Positions 4,439 through 5,615 of a stretch of DNA of 5,615 nt are shown here, piece after piece (the first letter of the stretch is position 1; each line of letters opens with the position of its first letter). This DNA is from DATKZH01 sp964505295 (GTDB lineage: Bacteria; Planctomycetota; Planctomycetia; Pirellulales; Thermoguttaceae). The translations under genes were made by a program, and so were the position numbers. The stretch spans positions 1-5,615 of the forward strand of contig CAZDHR010000446.1 in NCBI GenBank assembly GCA_964505295.1. The letters run 5' to 3'. The notes below the pieces were generated by a model. That model did no database searches and was not told where the DNA came from. It was given only the letters and a program-made list of their open reading frames with translations.

Positions 4439-5515
4439 ATGTCACCAGACAACGAGCAGCGAGACTTGGGCCCGGGCGCGAATGAGCCTCGAAACGCCAA
4501 GTGGGCCATCCGCACCGAGCACCTGACGAAGATCTACGGCAACCGCCTGATCGCCGTCAACGACATGAGCCTGGAGGTCCCCCAGGGTTCGATATTCGGG
4601 CTTCTGGGGCCGAATGGCGCTGGGAAGACGACCACGCTCAAGCTCCTATTGGGGCTACAGCGCCCCACGGCGGGACGGGCGGAGGTCTTCGGCCAGCCAT
4701 GCGGCGTGAATGCCATCGGCGTGCGGAGCATGATCGGCTACCTGCCTACCCACCCCAAGCTCCCCGGCAACCTCAGGCCCACGGAATACCTCGACCTGCT
4801 CGGCCAGCTCTGCCGGCTTCCCCGCGAGCTCCGCAAGCCGCGATTCGCCTCGCTGCTTCGGGCCGTGGGACTGCTGGGGGCCACCGATCAGAAGATCCAG
4901 ACGTTTTCCACCGGGATGTGCACCCGGCTGGGCATCGCCGCCTCGCTGGTCGGCGACCCGCCCCTGTTGCTCTGGGACGAGCCGACCGCCGGGTTGGACC
5001 CCTCGGCACGTCGATTCACCATCGATTTGATCCGCGAGCTGGGCAAGACGCGGACGGTCGTCATCGCCACCCACATCCTCAGCGACATCGACCAGATCTG
5101 CGACCATGTCGGCGTGATGCACGAGGGCCGGATGATCTTCACCGGCGCGATGTACGACATGAAGCAACGCCTCCGACGCGACGAAATCAGCCTGGAGCTG
5201 GAGGGCTCGGACGACGACGTCCTGCGACTGGCCCAGCAAGCCGACGGCCTCGACGGCGTCGGCGCGCGGGCAGAAGCGGGCCATACGCTGGTCGTCAAGG
5301 TATCCGACTCCCGCACTCGGGCCGACGCCCTGGCCGACGTGCTCAAGCTGGTCGATTCCAGCAACCTGACGCTCGCGGCGATCCACTCCGGGTATAACGA
5401 GACGGAAAACGCCTATCTACAACTGCTCCAAGAGGACGTAGCCCATGGCTTCCAACGGTTCGACCTCGACGCCCGGCACCCGACCGATGCCGTTTCTGGC
5501 AATCCTCCGGCATGA
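4439..5515 (+). CDS. ABC transporter ATP-binding protein (ABC-2 exporter type)
   Basis: The 358-residue ATPase has a hydrophilic leader of about 20 residues and then a complete nucleotide-binding domain (about 23-240): Walker A GPNGAGKTT (57-65), signature FSTGM (156-160), Walker B LLLWDEP (176-182), D-loop GLDP (185-188) and switch histidine H212 in ATHILSD. The usual Q-loop Gln/Glu after IGYLP is replaced by T104. A C-terminal domain of about 115 residues follows, as in many drug, polysaccharide or gliding-type ABC-2 exporters. It would sit on the cytoplasmic face and power the permease encoded next; the cargo cannot be inferred. ATG 4439 is preferred to the in-frame TTG at 4427; only GGGTGGG precedes it as a weak ribosome site. 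The last 71 bases overlap the permease gene. Confidence 0.94.
   Translation: MSPDNEQRDLGPGANEPRNAKWAIRTEHLTKIYGNRLIAVNDMSLEVPQGSIFGLLGPNGAGKTTTLKLLLGLQRPTAGRAEVFGQPCGVNAIGVRSMIGYLPTHPKLPGNLRPTEYLDLLGQLCRLPRELRKPRFASLLRAVGLLGATDQKIQTFSTGMCTRLGIAASLVGDPPLLLWDEPTAGLDPSARRFTIDLIRELGKTRTVVIATHILSDIDQICDHVGVMHEGRMIFTGAMYDMKQRLRRDEISLELEGSDDDVLRLAQQADGLDGVGARAEAGHTLVVKVSDSRTRADALADVLKLVDSSNLTLAAIHSGYNETENAYLQLLQEDVAHGFQRFDLDARHPTDAVSGNPPA
5431..5436 (+). promoter_or_regulatory. Ribosome binding site for the permease, inside the ATPase gene
   Basis: AGAGGA lies 8 nt before the ATG at 5445 and within the ATPase coding sequence. It supports this start over the later in-frame ATG at 5487, which has no such motif in front of it. 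It also implies translational coupling of the two subunits. Confidence 0.65.
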
Positions 5516-5615
5516 TCTCCGCTCCCTGACGGGCACCTGGCTGATGCGGCTTTGGCTGCTCGCCACCGTGGTGCTGACCGTGGTCCTTGCGCTGAGCAAC
5601 TGGGAGCGCTTCCAG
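5445..5615 (+). CDS. ABC transporter permease, N-terminal part, cut by the window edge
   Basis: The frame is open from ATG 5445 to the right edge, giving 57 residues. After a hydrophilic Ser/Thr/Pro leader (1-15) comes PFLAILRHDLRSLTGTW, the amphipathic segment typical of ABC-2 permeases just before the first membrane helix, and then the helix at about 33-50 (LMRLWLLATVVLTVVLAL). Its position directly after, and overlapping, an ABC-2 type ATPase makes the membrane partner role very likely. The substrate and the full topology lie beyond the window. Confidence 0.8.
   Translation, partial: MASNGSTSTPGTRPMPFLAILRHDLRSLTGTWLMRLWLLATVVLTVVLALSNWERFQ

Noticed and set aside
1..5615. CRISPR array, tRNA, rRNA, insertion sequence or phage attachment site
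   Set aside because: I saw no regularly spaced repeats, cloverleaf-like segment, transposase-like protein, or target-site duplication with terminal inverted repeats on reading both strands.

Overview
This is a high-GC, gene-dense bacterial window holding five protein genes, two of them cut by the window edges. The protein set most resembles Planctomycetota: a membrane-anchored PIN/TRAM protein, a HIT protein beginning (M)THEQLWAPWR, ScpA, a ribonuclease Z-like metallo-hydrolase with an unusual, plant-like sequence, and an ABC-2 type exporter. That assignment is an inference from remembered family resemblance. No rRNA or tRNA gene was found to test it.

Layout: positions 1-874 (minus strand) hold the first 291 residues of a YacL-type PIN/TRAM protein; its C-terminus lies off the left edge. 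Positions 875-1209 are non-coding and rich in G/C-run inverted repeats. Positions 1210-1752 (minus) encode a HIT-domain nucleotide-binding protein. Positions 1753-2226 form a divergent intergenic region. The HIT frame stays open through the first part of it and there encodes a lipoprotein-signal-like extension. Plus-strand scpA (2227-3012) follows, ending in a 7-bp tandem repeat. A ribonuclease Z-like gene (3125-4024) comes next. A gap of about 410 bases (4025-4438) contains a U-rich hairpin and a perfect 18-bp palindrome. The window ends with an ABC transporter ATPase (4439-5515) that overlaps its membrane permease (5445 to the right edge).

How the genes fit together: the two minus-strand genes may be co-transcribed (HIT, then PIN/TRAM), although structured DNA separates them. 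scpA and the ribonuclease Z-like gene are co-directional with a 112-base gap. The ATPase and permease are clearly one translationally coupled unit. Most of the window is housekeeping: chromosome condensation, RNA and nucleotide metabolism, export. I see no defence system, CRISPR array, phage or transposon, and nothing that convincingly forms a new multi-gene system. The more unusual points are the plant-like RNase Z, the palindrome upstream of the exporter, the mutually exclusive hairpins between the minus-strand genes, and the possible lipoprotein form of the HIT protein.
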